The notes under the pieces are model-generated. The model did not search any database, was not told the DNA's origin, and saw only the letters and a list, made by a program, of their open reading frames with translations. 64,000 bases of DNA from Polytrichum commune. Lineage: Eukaryota > Streptophyta > Polytrichopsida > Polytrichales > Polytrichaceae. The translations under genes were made by a program, and so were the position numbers. The DNA is taken from assembly GCA_950295325.1 (NCBI GenBank), contig OX485805.1, positions 23,547,501 through 23,611,500 of the forward strand, in the 5' to 3' direction. This document shows, in pieces, positions 29,606 to 41,900 of this stretch (within the stretch, counting starts at the first letter, position 1; the number at the start of each line of letters is the position of its first letter).

Positions 29606-32510
29606 CCTCCTGAGAATAAGCACATGTGAAATTTAGCATTACAAGTGAAGAACTATATGAGGATAGTAACAGAAATCACGACAACCAAGTGTCACCCATA
29701 CATCATGATTATTGATGGAGGACGTTAAGTTCCCCCCCACGAACTTTTCGGGAGAGGAATATTCGGGCAAGGACAGCCGCCCGTCCATAAAATCAAGATT
29801 TTTTGGACATTATGGACTCCTTTGGAAACCTAAAATGAGTATCCAGATAATAACCGTCAAAACCATGATGGAACGTGTCAGACAACTTCTCTCCTATCAT
29901 TTAACTATTTCGATATCAATAGCAACTACATGCGGTAAGGTGACGGTCCCACAAAGCTCTCCCACGGAAATATTTAAGATTCAGACCAAATTTTGCAAAT
30001 GGGAAAACTCACTATAACATTATGTTAGAGGGAGTAGTAGTCTCATTATATGCCCCACATGTTCATTCTATATGAATTTCCTAAATTGTGGGTCCCATGA
30101 TCAAAAATAATATCTCACAATACACAAGGCGGCAAGGCCTGTCATAAAAGTACCTATAGCTACGACTATATTTGGTCAAAGATTGTGAGGTATTGATAGT
30201 TGATTCTCTATGGATGAGTTGAAAGTTGGGCCCCAATATATTCAAGCTATTACGGTCGAGAGAGGCTTTTTGGACCATGTCAACAATATAATAGTGGTTA
30301 GGCTTGATGCGTGGGTCCAACTCAATAGCTAAACGTGGCACTATCACGTTGATGGGATCTATAATGATAATATGTGATCATGCTCTTATGCATCAATTCT
30401 CCAACAATCAACATATTTATAAATATAGAAAGTAGCATTTATGGCTTGATGGCTTAAACATACACTTCCAGCAAGAGTTTATTTTTTTGTAAATGATTCT
30501 CCCAATGTGAAGCCTCAAACACATTATAAGGTGGTCATGTTCCTAAAACATGTAAGGTAGAAAATACGACAACAGTGAACCACCACTATTGGTGCACTAA
30601 ACTAGGGGTAGAATGATTCTTGTGAGGTCCAAATGGCTAATTATAAAAGTGGCGGCCTGAAAAGGATGCATTGATAGGCCATATAGGTGTTGTTTCACAT
30701 CACTTGCGAAATCACTTTTGGTTGCCATTGAGTGAATCGTTTTGTCTGCATTTGTATGTGGAGTAGGACAATTTGATGCTCAAATTAGGGAGATTCTAGT
30801 GTACAAATACGGGGTTTTGACTTACTTGCCTCTTTGGAAAAATGTAACAAGATATTTACATGGACTAAATTACAAATCAACTTTCATTCCTCATCATTTC
30901 CTCTACTCCATCTCTAAAAAATATAGGAGCGTCACCATCTTTTTGAAGTATTTGCTTTAGGCTCACATACTTTAATAGTGGCATGGTTCTTCTATAAAGA
31001 AGTTCTCCTCACATGACCCAGACATGAATAGAATAAATGTAATAGAATAAATGTACAAGGTGTTACAGTAGTCCTCCCACCCATAAATTGTCATGATAAT
31101 AGAAACGCCATAGGGCCGACACTCCCTAAAAACTAGAAACTACGTGTGGCCAAAGATAAGGTCCTTTTAATGATGGTATCAAAAAATTAAAGTGGTTTCA
31201 AAATAAAATAGGGCCCACACAATATGTGAGTTTGAATGCAAAATAATGTAGGGTGTTGTAAATTCCATTAAATTAGGTTTATATTATTTCTAATATACCA
31301 TGATATTAAAATATTAAAAAATCAACAAATAGAATAGGGTTGTAGTGTATACATTTCACCTGTCCTACCCATAGTGGGTGAGAATTTGTTGACAAAATGT
31401 TGTAGGCACACACCTAACGGTCACCATGGCGCCAAAACTCCATATGTCAAATTAAAGAATGCAAGGGATCATCCACCACCTAGCTGCACCCACACCTGAA
31501 GCACATCTTAACACCCTTTCCTCCCCAACAAGCACTATCCACCTCCATGCACATCACTAGCCCTACGCTCCAACTTTAAAACCCCCCCCCCTCCCCTGGC
31601 TTCCACAATAACACCCACCAAGGCTATAACATATTTAATGAATAGTTCTCTCTTAAAGTACCATCAAGGCCTTCTAGAACTGATAATATGTGTGGCACTT
31701 ATTATTATTATCAATACAAAGAGTATAAACTTCTCTCATGGACCCTCTCCACTCTCTCTAATTGCACACAAATAAACAAGAATATCCACCGCAAAACACA
31801 CCAAAACAATGACCCCCACTATCACCAAACCCTACCTAAAGACCATCCACGTACCCATCGATGTCTCCTCATACTTGTTATACCTATATATCAATAACGA
31901 GCAAGATGTTAGTATTGAGCAAGATGATTAGAATTGGTGACACTAAATACACTATTTAGTGTAGTCTACATAGCCTTCATGGAAGCTCCATTGGTACCGT
32001 TATGTACAAGTCTAAACTATCACCGATTCAAAAGGCCTCCATCAATAGGTTAAAATTTACTGTCTTCATCGTTCAAACTCCCGGCCCCCACCATTGTTCT
32101 TTTCTTTTCAAAAGAAAAAGAAAAAATAAAAATCCGAGTGGATTGAGGACTCGCAACCATTAAACAAACGGATCCGAAAGGGATCTCCTGACAAACGAGC
32201 TCATTCATTACTTGAACATCTCTTGTTGGGATCACGAGAATATTCGTCGGCACCGGAGGACTACGTAAACATGGCCACTTTACTACAACCGTATCATGAA
32301 TTCCAGGCACTTTTCTTGCCAAATTAGGCAACTTCTTCACACGTACCATTCACAGCATGTGGCATTTTCACTATATAAAAGAATGCAGTAGTTTGTGTTG
32401 ATATTGATAAGGTACTATGATAAGTCAACTTAAGTTAGCGGCATATAAACTCAACTTGCATTAAAGAATCGAGACTCGAGAGATTGCATAAAGTTGGATC
32501 CTACTATTGG
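29606..32510. other. Gene-free region between inverted-repeat arms
   Basis: No ORF has a recognisable domain. AT-rich blocks include gtagggtgttgtaaattcc at 31250 and aatagggttgtagtgtatac at 31332, a C run at 31579-31590, and the ACACTAAA hairpin element at 31903-31965. The minus-strand ORF at 32050-32349 was not recognised. Confidence 0.45.
31903..31965 (+). repeat. MITE-like element with ACACTAAA palindrome, copy 2
   Basis: ttagtattgagcaagatgat followed by agaattggtgacactaaata is almost the reverse complement of 3482-3547. The hairpin cactaaatacactatttagtg is its core. Confidence 0.6.
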
Positions 32511-32514
32511 CCTA

Positions 32515-33065
32515 ATGCCCCCTTCCCACCTGACTTTAGTTAAGACCCAAAGTATTTCCTAAAAACCGGGTAAAGCTCCCTCGGTTATAGCGGAGGCATC
32601 CGACTATCCCAATGCACTTACAAGAACTTGCTCCGGAGATTGTCAAGTAGGTTTTAGTTAAGTAGCTTTCACACATGTTCATGGTTTTATCTACCAAGCA
32701 ATGAATGTTGGGTAGTTTTTGTCCCATCCCCAAATGCCTTACTACTCACCTATCTTACCACCGGTTTTTGTTAATGAAGCTCCTCGTGCCCTCATAGCTA
32801 AGACTAAAAAGCAACCAATCACAAGGGTGGGAGGCGACACTTTTAAAGTTCCTATATTCTTGCCTCATGTTTAGGTACTGATGGGAGGGAGGGTCGGTGG
32901 TTGAGGCTTAAAACCTCCACTTTTAAGCCATGCCACATCATTTGCCACGTAGGCTCGGCACTAAAAAGAGCCGTATGTGTGAACCCTAGATAACTAAAAC
33001 CGCTTTTAGACTAAAACTACTTCTAACTAATGTCAGGTGGGAATGCCCCATAAGGCCCACTTCAT
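32515..33065. mobile_element. Small non-autonomous inverted-repeat element (MITE-like)
   Basis: Left end ggcctaatgcccccttccca followed by cctgactttagttaa pairs with the right end at 33015-33065 (taactaatgtcaggtggga, atgccccataaggccca), giving terminal inverted repeats of about 35 bp with a few mismatches. The internal 480 bp has no coding capacity. The right end abuts the 33050-33310 repeat arm. Confidence 0.55.
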
Positions 33066-33310
33066 GCACGAGCCAAGAGCCGTGCCCATGAAATTGTGAG
33101 AGCCCAAAAGAAAGTGGCTAAAGGCCGTCCCAACACACCTCCAACATCATGTAGTGTGGTCACAGACCCTCAAGTGTAGGGTGAAGTCATATGTGACGCA
33201 ACCCTCGACCAATGTGCTATTTCGATGAATTTCTACTCATGCGGGTTCTCACACATGATAAAATAGATTAAACCAACGGTTGTGAGTGTTTAGAATGCCA
33301 CCAATCATTA
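33050..33310 (-). repeat. Right arm of the long inverted repeat pair
   Basis: Reverse complement of 29345-29605 with moderate divergence (gagccaagagccgtgcccat, gagcccaaaagaaagtggct, gtcccaacacacctccaaca). Confidence 0.8.
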
Positions 33311-34579
33311 TTTAGTGTAGTATTCAAGTGTTATTTGGTTGTTATTCTTAATCAAACACCTTATATATTTGATTAGTGAGTGGTTGGATGAGGATCAAAG
33401 AACAAACACCATAAAGATACATACATGCTTTAAAAAAAAATTCATCAATTGGTCTATATCTTCCAATTTCATTACAAACTACGTATTCAATAGTGGACAT
33501 AGTAGAGAGTCCGTATGAATTCGATTAAGGAATCAACAAACTTGCACTTCCGATAATCATAACTAAAATGAGTGGAGGTTCAACTCTCGATTCAATTTTT
33601 GTTGATGCTTTGTTGTAGATTTGCTGATGCAATATAAGTTTCGTTGTATAAATCTAATCTATAGAAGTTGGAGAACGTGAAAAATAAATCAAATTACACA
33701 TACCTTGTCTACAATTAGGGTGTGGAGAGAGGGAGTTGACACTTGAGTTCACTTTGCACACACTTAACTAGTCTAATAAAAGTCATGTAATAGGCGTGAC
33801 ATTATGGAGGTTAGAGTGTATTTAGTGTACCTGATCAGAGCAGCATGTTTGGTCACTCCAATAGGAAGCGGGCCCGGCAAGTGGCACTGCATCAGCCACC
33901 TAAATAGCGACTCTATCAGGAAGCGCTCGCCAAGCTCCCAGTGACGTTCTCTTTGGACGTCTGACGGGAACTCTCTGGGAACGTCCACCATCCAAGCATC
34001 CCGCGATCTGCGTTTCGAAAAGTGGGTGGCCATAATTGGGGATGCTATAATTAGTAAGTTGATTAGTGACAAGAGTAGCCTCTTGCGTCGTGTAATTAGG
34101 AGGTGGTAACATTGATTTGTGAGTCGGTTTACTAGGTCCGTGGGCCCAGACTCCAGAGGGAAGGGTTTCTTGGCAAGGGAACGGTCATTCATCGCTTCCC
34201 TTTCTTGCTGCCTCGCCTTCTCGCGAGTGTCCCACCTCGCTCCCGATTCGTTCCTCCTCCTCACCGACCTGGTTTGACTAGATTCCTCTTGCTTTCGCAG
34301 ACATTTTGGTCCAAGAACTGCTCAATTTGGAGAATTTTCGAGGAAGAAGGGGTCGAAACAGTGTCGGCCATTAGTCGTGAGGATTGCTTGGATTGGAGAT
34401 TCTTGTTCAGCGGGCTGTCTCTCCATTTCGTGAGGTGAAATTCGTGGCATGAGAGATTGGATATAGTAGGATTGCTGAGGCATTTTGATTGTTGTGTGGC
34501 GGGGAGGGAAGGGTTAGGAAATTACTCGTGAAGTGATCAATTTGGAGTGATTCAGGGACTTTGAGGAGGCAGGATCAAC

Positions 34580-37500
34580 ATGGGGGGACAATCGCTCATC
34601 TACAGCTTTGTAGCGAGGGGCACAACAGTGTTGGCGGAATACACAGCATTTTCTGGAAACTTCAGTACTATTGCAGTCCAATGTCTTCAGAAGCTGCCTG
34701 CCAATAACAATAAGTTTACATACACATGTGATCGTCACACATTCAACTACCTCATAGATGAAGGCTTCAGTATGTGTTCTTTTCATCCTTTTCTCCCTGC
34801 ATATTGTCATAGTAACAATACATGAAATTCCATACAACATTATCAAATATCTCGAGGAATTGCATGCATATGTGAACTCGTCACCACTAGCACATCGAAA
34901 ACTCTATTGGAAGACTCATAGTGATGACATAAGGTACAAGTGAGTGTGCTGAGGGGTATCATTTTGTGCACAACTTGGGTCCACATGACTATTTCTTCAA
35001 CAACCAACAAAAAGTTCACATATACATGTAATTGTCACAAATTCACCTATCTTATCAATGAAATGAAGGCTTTTGTATATATTCTTATCATCCTATTCTT
35101 CTTCCATAATGACATATTTGCAATATATATATCAAATACCATACAACATAATAAATAGAACTCAAGCATGTGCATGCATTTGTCAACTCACCACTGCCAC
35201 GTCTAGAAAGGATTGGAAGACAAATAGTATAGTGACGACATTAGGCACAAGTGAGTGTGGGGCACCACTTTGTGCACAACTTATGTATATATGGCTATTT
35301 TTGAAGGGCTTTCATTTGCTTTATCTCACCTAACTGACTGCTTGTGCTCCCACCCCTGAAATTCCATTCTACCCTTGCATCCCCTATGTGACTAAGAAGG
35401 GTCAAATGAGGTCTGTGTGATTTTGAACATTCCATATAAATTAGATATGCTCTTAATTATAAAGTCTGAATGAAGTTAGTGCTCCTAACATTACTGCTCA
35501 TCCAAATTATTATTATTTTTGGGTTAGGTAAGTGAGTATGTGGTATCTGTGATCGCTGGAAATGTGTTCGTGTACACAATTCGATAAATGTATAGGTCAA
35601 TGTTTTGATGGTTTGTTGAAAAGAAATGTGAAGTGCAAGTAATTATTCTCTTGTCCCTCTGGCAATGCGTCCTGCCCATGGTGTGAGTGCGTTCTGTCTG
35701 CACTCACTTCTATGGAACAACCTTTTGGTCAACACAATTTAGATTAAGTGCTGGGCAATATTAGTCTTTAGGAAGAAGGTTGTAGTATGTCATTGAAATT
35801 TGAATATGACATACTATATAATCGTGGCCAATTTCAATGATATACTATAACAATCATTAATAAACGAGGCCATCTCTTGAAGAATGTCTTCAATCTTCAA
35901 GCCTATCTACCTAGATTTCCATGGTTAGTGCGCATATTCGTTAGCAATCTGCACTATCATTTGAAATCAGGTGGAATCATCATCTGATATTTCTAGGCCA
36001 AGGTGTTCCTTACCATGATTGACTATTACTATTACCAAATTATTGCCCTGGTTTGCTTTGAATCTCTTGTTCAGTATCTTCATTCAAATGGCCAAAGATA
36101 CACTCTAATTGTAGTCCCATTTCATGATGTTAAAGTTGAATTTTATTTTTTATTTTGTGGGGGGATACCACTAAGATTAGATGTACACATCTGTTGAATA
36201 CAAGTGTAATTTCCTTCTGCATTGTGTAGTTTGTCACACGCACTTATTGTTCTTGATGTTTTTGAAGGCTCTGATCATTTCTATTTGTCTGTTTGGCTTA
36301 GTAGTTACAAGTGCTTCTGTATATGCAATGTTGATGGGGGGTCCTGGTCTTACAACTTGATGTATGGATATGGGGTGGGTATTGTGTTGCCTTACGGATT
36401 GCTTCTTGATTCAATTACAGTTATCGTAAAATGACAGTAGTGCTTTGGACAGTGCCTCAGTTAAATATCCATATGCTTATAAACTGTGCCTCAGTCTATT
36501 AAGTTTAAAAATTTGGATAAAATTGGGTTCCTTTCTGTAGAAAGGTGTCCATTGTTCCATACAATCTATGACATATCTGAGAGTTCCACGTTCAAATGTG
36601 CAGCCTACATGGTTGTTGCCGATGAAGAGTTTGGGCGTATTGTTCCATTTGCATTCTTGGAGCGCATCAAGGAGGACTTCAAGCGTCGCTACCAGGGTGG
36701 GAAGGCTGATCTGGCAGTTGCTCATAGCCTAGACAAGGAATTCGGGTATGAAGACCAATTTGATGTTGCCTACAGCCTTGACAAGGAATTCGGGTATGCG
36801 GAATCTTTCCGCATGCGCTATTTAAATAAGATATAGCCTAAGCTGATAAGTCTGCCCACACAAATTAAGGTTTCAAGGGGACCCTGAAATCCTGAACCAT
36901 AGCAGTTCAGCTGCTTGATATTTGGTCTAATTGGGGCTTCGACCCCACTGGGTGTGGTTTGCCTGACAATGGCCAGCTGATATTATGTTTCATCCTAGTT
37001 CTGACGTTGGATTACACAGAACAACAATCGACCTTGTGCGGCTTGCCCGCGTTGAGCTTTAGAGGTTTGAATCTGTGGGCATTTCAAGGTGTTTCCCAGA
37101 AGGTTTTCTGATTCCAAGTTGGGACATTCTATTGATGTTGTCTTGGTTCCAGATCAAAGTTGAAGGAACACATGGAATATTGTGTGTCCCACCCTGAGGA
37201 GATGAACAAAATATCTAAAATCAAGTCTCAGGTTGCAGAGGTCAAGGGTATCATGATGGACAACATCGAGAAGGTACATCACATTTATTTACCATTAGTT
37301 TCCAACAGGAGCTGAAGGTCAACTGCTAGTCGCTGGTTAGGTTCTGTTGTAACATACTCAGTTGGGGCTCAATTGATCAGCTTATAGTCTGGTTAATGTG
37401 TATACTTTTTCTGCCTAGGGGTGTTTCAATTTGTGTATCTGGAAGGTATGCAGTACTTAAAGCGTGGCTTCTGGGCATTTTGCTGATTTTAGGTCTCAAC

Positions 37501-38917
37501 ATTTTTGAAAAAATTATAAGACAATTAATCTAGGTTATTAAATGGGTTACAAAGATGCCCATCATAAAAAACTAATAATGGCTTGTGGCCTCTCTAAATC
37601 ATCAAAGTGTAATTTACCATTGGGTCTTTTGGATTCACAGGGGTCCACTTATTTTGTTTTTTTAGGTGAAATCCACCACAAAATCAGCCTCATAGTGTGT
37701 GAGGGTCTTATATTACATGAGGGTATCAGTCACCTTTTGTTGAACATGTCTTACACTGCCTTGTTGAGCGTGTAGAACCTAGATTAGCCATTGTGATTGG
37801 CCAAAGACGGTGCTGTTGTTGAATCGTTCTTACACTGCCACCATGAATGGTCAAAGTGGTGCTATTCTGGACTTTTTGCCACATATGAGTGGTGGCTTTT
37901 AACTTTGGCTTACCTAACCTACCTTAGGTTTGGTTTAAGGACCAATTTTAGAGCTCACAATTTGTTAAGCCACGCTTTAAGGACAGTCTATCTTAGCCAA
38001 AATCAAAAAGTGAAACCCAGGAAGTTGGAATATTTGTATGGTGTTGCAGTGTGGGTTAGAATATCTGCTGGTTCATGCAAGCTGTTTCTATTTGTCCCCG
38101 CAGAGAGTACGAGGCTTACTGTGTGAACTGAGTCACCTAGAGTTGTTGGAAATGAGGGGCTTCAATGGTATTTAGAGGACAGTGACCTTTTAAGTTGCCC
38201 CAGTCATCCTACCACAAGTGTATATGTGCATGCAGGGGCTGCAGTAGAATGATATATTAAGAGCCAGAATCTTCCAATTTGTTGGCAGGCACTATTTTCA
38301 CCTCTTCTTGAAAAACATTTCTCACCATTTTTCAGTATTCTCATGCAGGTTCTTGAGCGGGGAGAGAAGATTGAACTGCTGGTTGACAAGACAGAAAATC
38401 TCCGATTTCAGGTACAAAAGTAGCTCAATTTAAGATATAATCCTGTGATAGTGGTACTTCTTCCTCTGTTCCCCGTCAGTTGTAGATTGATCATTAATTT
38501 CTGACTAGTTGGCAACATATGTGACAGTTGCAGGGGAGTTAGGGAAAAACTACAACTTGTTACAGTCCCAGCCTGGTAACAGGTGATCTAATTGTGGGTC
38601 AAGTATCCATATCCCAGGCTGGGTTTGGGCTGGAACCGTTGAAGTGGAGGCAGTTCTCAATATTTGCTAAGGAATCTTTGTGAAGTTTTTGAGAGGCTGG
38701 GACACTCACAACTAGTATAAATATATTCTTGTTTGTGCAGGCTGATAACTTCCAAAGGCAGGGAAGATCTCTACGCAGGAAGATGTGGTTCCAAAACTTC
38801 AAAGTGAAGCTCATTGTTTTGATCATTATCATCGTCGTCATCTTCATCATCTATCTCTCCATCTGCAAGGGCTTTGTTTGTCATAGCCCCAGTGCTCCAG
38901 GCAAACCAGCAGCTTGA
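34580..38917 (+). CDS. Longin R-SNARE of the VAMP72 family, VAMP727-like
   Basis: R-SNARE on secretory or endosomal vesicles that pairs with Q-SNAREs for membrane fusion. Exons: 34580-34769, 36604-36745 (or -36793), 37153-37273, 38349-38411, 38741-38917. The short form has 230 residues. Longin domain: residues 1-110 ([33 protein letters not shown]). SNARE motif: about 118-175 with the zero-layer Arg155 in [12 protein letters not shown]-terminal anchor: about 194-217 ([16 protein letters not shown]) with a short Cys/Pro-rich tail. All junctions are in phase. Exon 2 has two identical donors (ttcgg|gtatg) 48 nt apart. Using the second adds 16 residues ([16 protein letters not shown]) inside the longin domain. 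VAMP727 of seed plants has an acidic insert at the same place ending in similar residues, from memory. With [11 protein letters not shown] after the SNARE motif this favours VAMP727-like over VAMP721-like. The GC-rich leader before 34580 fits a normal promoter. Confidence 0.92.
35005..35265 (+). repeat. Decayed tandem copy of VAMP exon 1 3' end and intron start
   Basis: The segment resembles 34710-34950: accaacaaaaagttcacata, tacatgtaattgtcacaaat, then cttatcaatga and gaaggctttt|gtatat where the real exon has gaaggcttca|gtatgt, followed by matching intron sequence (ataccatacaacataa, gaagaca-atagt, tgacgacattaggcacaagt). Offset is about 300 bp. The frame partly survives ([16 protein letters not shown]) but there is no acceptor, so it is intronic debris. 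Confidence 0.75.
36716..36799 (+). repeat. 48-bp-offset tandem duplication creating two splice donors in VAMP exon 2
   Basis: gcctagacaaggaattcggg-tatg (36727) and gccttgacaaggaattcggg-tatg (36775) are near-identical and include the donor. The offset is exactly 16 codons, so both donors keep the frame. Confidence 0.85.
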
Positions 38918-41900
38918 ACTACATATAACCTGCTGTTGGTTCAATCACGCATCAAGGGCTTTGATGGGTTGACTATTCTTCATTTTCCAGTAGTTGCAAC
39001 CAAGTGTCACCTCAGTCACCAAATGATTTCTTGTCCACAAGTGACTCCAGACCAGTAAGTTACTGGATTTATGTGAGATTGTGCGGTTAGTTGTTTGTTT
39101 TCCAGTCTTGGAAAACGCACTGAAGGTTGAAAGAGAGGTAGTGTCAGTCTGGAGCTTCTCAGCTTAGACAAGGGCCAACATCACCCATGGTTGAAGTTCC
39201 AAAATCCTTTTGGGTTTCTGTGGGCCAAATTTCACTCTAGTCACTGACATCTTATTGGATGTTCTAGGAAGTGAGATTAGATTCTTTATGGAAGTTTGCT
39301 GGATATTTTCAAAAAGGTGCATGTTACGTTTTCATAAATTTCAGAGATGAATTTCATCCCTTCTGCAATTGCAGTACTGGCAATGTCGTCATTTTATCAA
39401 AGTCTGGATTTTTTTTGTTACCTGGACTGCACATAATGATGATCTTGAAGGAGGTCTTTGTTGCAATGGGCACAGTTATGCCTTGGTCTTTGTTTTGCTG
39501 CTGTCTACATTGACATTGTCATTTTAGACTTTTGTTAGAGATCAAAGCCTATAATGAGGGATTTAAAAAAAAAAAATGGAAGTGTTGGGTAGAATGTTTT
39601 TGTGGATACCATTAATCCTCGATATACAGTTTGTTATTTTTGGTTGATGATGGCAGTAAATATTTAACCACCCGGAATTAATGTGGTCCTTTGTAATATT
39701 ATCCATGCTAAATTATATTGCAATAGTTTTTGAATTTCAAATTGTGGTGTAACCATACCTATGGTTTATTACTTCTGAACATTCTGTCAGGAATTTTGTC
39801 TTGCAGGTAGTGGGAGCCCGCCTGTAAAGACATATTCTTGAAATTCACATACTTTTTTAACTTAGACATGTGGAAAAGAGTTTTTGGGCGGAAAAGAAAT
39901 GCTCTTCAATCATGAAACCAAGCCAGCTTGGAATAATGCAGAGGTCAACAGCTTCAAGAATTTTTCCTGCAGAGGATTCTAAATCTTGATCGAAAAGTTG
40001 GTTCTAAGGTGCAAGGGCAGGTTGCTTAGTGGAGAACTGGATGCAAAAGACTTTGGGACGCAATCAATAGTGGGAATGGGAATTCTGTTTGTATGGTATT
40101 ACTTACACATGCTACTCGAATGTAGTTGGTGTCATGGCTCTGGTTGGATGGTGGAGTATGCCACTTGTGATTGTATTTGTTTCAACAGGATACCAAATAC
40201 CTGAATTTGTACCACCACGCTTCGTGGAGAGTGTAATGGAGGAAGGTTTTGTCAGGTATTGGACACCAAATCTCATGCAATTTGGATCTGTGGCATGCAA
40301 AGAAAGGCTTACCCATGTGTGTTAGGTTAGGTATTCTTGTGTGAAAGCAATACAATGTAGCAGTGCAGTTTGAGAACAATATAATGGTAGAAACGGGCTA
40401 TATATCATAGTATACCAGTGAAATGAAATTGAATTTTAAAGTCGGGGAAACCAAAAAGGCTTATGGGACTAAAAGTACATCAAGATGGTGTCACACATGC
40501 TAATTCCTTAAAGTAGTGGAGTGCGCTAGCCTTCATGAGATAGTGGCTAGTATCAACTTGATATTTCAATTGGAAGAAAGACTTGAGACTTCCTAGTGCT
40601 ACATTCTCAAATAAGAGGAAACCTTTCTCCGATGGAGTTGTAGACGGGACACCAACAATAGTTGTGCCTTGTTTTCAACTACATTGTAAGCGCAAAAGTG
40701 GCATTATTTTATCTCTAGGGATTGGGATAGTTGACAACCAGCCAATTTCAATGACAAGTTTATAATTTGAGGTGTGGTAAGCCCAAAATTGGGTTGGTGT
40801 CAATGCTTGCTTTAAGCATGATCCATATTCATTGGTGAGATGACAAATGTGAATGTATTGTATATGTCACTCATTGGGCATGAAAATTGACTGACAAATC
40901 GTTTAAGGACATGAGCTTAGGCCAGGGTTGGTTGAGATGTTGATTACCTATGCCAACAATTCTAGCAGGCAAACATACTTTGGCCATATGATATTTATTT
41001 ATCTTATGCTTCTTATTTTGGGCAACCTTCTCAGTGCCTTTCAATGCAGATGGTACGATAATGTAGATTGAAGTACACAATACTCATCTCTTGCATTGGA
41101 AACCTTGAAGTTTTGCGATGTGTAATGTTGCTTATGATTCATCTTCTCTGTGTAATGTTTGCCATCATTCTCTTAGTGCAAGAACTTCCATCTGCTCAAT
41201 ACTGCTATATCATGTTTGTTTTAGCCAAAGCTTCACTACCATTTTTGAATGTTCAAAGATTTGTAGAAGTATGGAAATTTCAAACATTCAATAGGTAGAG
41301 AGTTTTTTTAATTAATTAATTGATTAAAATCCCCACTTCTCTCTATGCTCTAGACTCTATTCGGCAACCTGGTAGAGCATGATCAACCTCATTTGCTTGT
41401 ATACTAAAATATTGTAATTAGTGAAAGCATAGATTTGAGGTGTATTGTGATAGACACCAATTTGTTGTTTGGCTCCTCACCAAATAGACGGTAGTTGATT
41501 TGCATTCTTTTCTGCTGACGAAGATTGAAAGAAGTATCAAACCATTTATTCGAACAATTTGTATGCCAACCATTTTCAAACCACCCATTCAACTACATCA
41601 AGAATTGGTAGTTGAGTTGGTAATCAATGTAATCACAAGAAATGCACCATTTCCATTCCATTCCATTCATTCTGGTTCAGATCGAGAGGGTTTACATATT
41701 TTTTACTAGAGTGTACTAGATTGTGATGTTTAAACATCCATAATGTATAAGTCTACACATGATTGCAAGACATGGAATTACCCAAAACATTTAAAATGTT
41801 CATCTGCTTGAATTTGAGATGTTTTTATTGCTTTGACAGACTCTTTATCACCCAGTCCAACTCCAATTGCAATGCTTTCTTTGCTTGTCTATAAGTAGGA

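Noticed and set aside
33773-34264. 163-codon minus-strand ORF upstream of the VAMP gene
   Set aside because: No recognisable domain and it covers the GC-rich promoter and leader region of the VAMP gene. Probably chance.
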